Shown: positions 49,590 through 50,320 of the stretch, piece after piece
Numbering within the stretch: the first letter of the stretch is position 1
Layout of the letters: each line of letters starts with the position of its first letter
Source: an uncultured Alphaproteobacteria bacterium
GTDB taxonomy: Bacteria; Pseudomonadota; Alphaproteobacteria; Micropepsales; Micropepsaceae
Reading direction: 5' to 3'
NCBI GenBank assembly: GCA_903857685.1
Contig: CAIOFO010000126.1
Coordinates: 1 to 50,320 of the forward strand
DNA: 50,320 nt
Made by a program: the position numbers and the translations under genes
Notes under the pieces: generated by a model
What the model was told of the DNA's origin: nothing
What the model saw: only the letters and a program-made list of their open reading frames with translations
Database searches by the model: none

Positions 49590-49605
49590 TACAACATATG
49601 TTGTA
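49590..49605. promoter_or_regulatory. 16-base perfect palindrome, operator of the CI/LexA-like repressor
   Basis: TACAACATATGTTGTA is a perfect palindrome ending 11 bases before ATG 49617. It overlaps a plausible -10 element (TATAGT, 49604-49609), so repressor binding would block RNA polymerase. Autorepression is the simplest reading. Confidence 0.75.
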
Positions 49606-49616
49606 TAGTTGTAGCC

Positions 49617-50222
49617 ATGACCGACATTGCAACGCGTATGGCGGCAGCAATGATAGCCGCCGGTCTAAACCAACCACGCTTGGCCAGCGCCGCTTCGACC
49701 CCCGCAGCCCTAGTATCGCAGCAGGCTGTACAGCAGCTGCTTTCGGGACGTAACAGCACCAGCAAGCACCTTCCGGCCATTGCCCGAGCCTTAGGCGTCA
49801 GCTTGGACTGGCTCGCAGCTGGTCGGGGGAGCAAAGGGGGAAAGCAGCGCTCCGAAGCCCTTATCGTGGGCAAAGTTGGGACGGGCGGTGAAATCAGACG
49901 GTTTACCGGGAACCCGGTACTGGAGCGGATTGAGGCGCCTCAGTGGTCTGATTCGCCCAATGCGGTGGAGATCAGCGGCAACTCCCAGCTTCCGTTGCAA
50001 GACGGGTGGCTGGTTTTCTACGGTGCCGAGCAGCAGGGCGTGTCCGAAATGTGTGTGGGGAAACTGTGTGTGGTCCAGGTCAAGGACGGCCCCTTGCTGC
50101 TTAAGACTCTACACCGAGGTGCCCGAAAAAACCGTTACCGGCTGGAAAGCTGGGACGCCCCGACACAGCAGAACGTGAAAATCGCCTGGGCGGCTCGTGT
50201 TACCGATATCCGGCCTGTGTAA
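49617..50222 (+). CDS. XRE/S24 repressor (CI/LexA-like)
   Basis: The 201 residues comprise an N-terminal helix-turn-helix (about 1-68: QAVQQLLSGRNSTSKHLPAIARALGVSLDWLAAG) and a C-terminal S24-type domain (about 80-200). The latter has G-N-S123 (ISGNSQLPLQDGWLV) where LexA/CI has its catalytic Ser, and K163 (GPLLLKTLHRG) at the catalytic Lys position. Self-cleavage after DNA damage is therefore possible, though I see no obvious Ala-Gly cleavage site. There is no Shine-Dalgarno, and the -10-like TATAGT lies only about ten bases ahead of ATG, so the mRNA may be leaderless. The perfect palindrome just upstream is its likely operator. Such genes usually come with prophages or mobile islands; the low GC here agrees. 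Confidence 0.85.
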   Translation: MTDIATRMAAAMIAAGLNQPRLASAASTPAALVSQQAVQQLLSGRNSTSKHLPAIARALGVSLDWLAAGRGSKGGKQRSEALIVGKVGTGGEIRRFTGNPVLERIEAPQWSDSPNAVEISGNSQLPLQDGWLVFYGAEQQGVSEMCVGKLCVVQVKDGPLLLKTLHRGARKNRYRLESWDAPTQQNVKIAWAARVTDIRPV

Positions 50223-50245
50223 AATTCTGAGATGGGAGAAAATCG

Positions 50246-50320
50246 ATGAAACCCCTGTTTGCCGCAATCATATTGCCACTGTCGCTGATGCTAGGTGTGA
50301 CGGCGGTCGAGGCGGCCGCC
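50246..50320 (+). CDS. Start of a secreted protein (cut by window end)
   Basis: Twenty-five codons are visible: MKPLFAAIILPLSLMLGVTAVEAA, a signal peptide with cleavage expected near VEAA. GGGAGA eight bases before ATG 50246 is a good ribosome site. It is 23 bases after the repressor stop, so it may be co-transcribed with it. Nothing can be said about the mature protein. Confidence 0.65.
   Translation, partial: MKPLFAAIILPLSLMLGVTAVEAAA

Noticed and set aside
1-50320. tRNA, rRNA, CRISPR arrays and restriction systems
   Set aside because: I looked for cloverleaf ends, rRNA-like stretches, regular spaced repeats and nuclease genes, and saw none by eye.

Overview
The window is one continuous piece of a GC-rich alphaproteobacterial chromosome. 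The evidence is the regulator set (a FixL-type heme-PAS kinase, FixJ, a FixK-type Crp/Fnr protein, a CtrA paralogue and a DivL-like PAS protein), DUF2336, and densely packed genes with ATGA/GTGA overlaps. I saw no rRNA, tRNA, CRISPR array or intact transposase. No species can be named from this alone.

Layout. (1) 1-3.9 kb: 3' part of a secreted metallo-beta-lactamase-fold enzyme, a HupE/UreJ-type membrane protein, a secreted NHL propeller protein and a Cys-cluster (YkgJ-like) protein. (2) 3.9-19.2 kb: a signalling island. It holds a FixL-like heme-PAS histidine kinase with a receiver-only partner, two tiny proteins, a second receiver-only protein, a large hybrid kinase (HAMP-HisKA-HATPase-pseudoREC-REC-Hpt), a degenerate GGDEF/EAL-like protein, a CtrA paralogue without its phospho-acceptor Asp, a SleB-type wall hydrolase, a FixK-like regulator, a kinase-less DivL-like PAS protein, a full FixJ, and a pair of unknown/DUF2336 genes. 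(3) 19.3-24.8 kb: a beta-barrel transporter-like protein with no normal start codon, a large M16 protease, an XRE-cupin regulator and a PEP mutase/isocitrate lyase-family enzyme. (4) 24.8-43.3 kb: an envelope glycolipid/polysaccharide region. It holds a GNAT acyltransferase, an SDR, a flippase-like membrane protein, GT39, GT4 (three) and GT22 glycosyltransferases, an alpha-oxoamine synthase, an LptB/LptF/LptG-like exporter, an LpxO/AspH-type hydroxylase, a DUF4833 protein and an MBOAT plus SGNH O-acylation pair. (5) 43.3-48.7 kb: a TPR protein with a good terminator, a decayed O-GlcNAc-transferase-like fragment, a small secreted protein, a penicillin acylase-family enzyme and a spermidine synthase-like protein. 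(6) 48.7-50.3 kb: an AT-richer end with a TMEM165/GDT1 transporter, a CI/LexA-like repressor with a perfect palindromic operator, and the start of another secreted protein.

Two ideas stand out. First, the island pairs oxygen sensing (FixL heme pocket, FixJ, FixK) with altered copies of cell-cycle regulators (CtrA lacking Asp51, DivL lacking its kinase) beside a wall hydrolase. A perfect FNR/FixK box (TTGAT-N4-ATCAA) lies at 47846-47859, and an imperfect one lies in front of the FixK-like gene itself. Second, the envelope region has the parts expected for making a (possibly sphingoid-based) glycolipid and exporting it through a second, specialised Lpt-type extractor: oxoamine synthase, SDR, GNAT acyltransferase, hydroxylase, several glycosyltransferases and LptBFG-like proteins. 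Both are inferences from gene content and residues and are marked as such.
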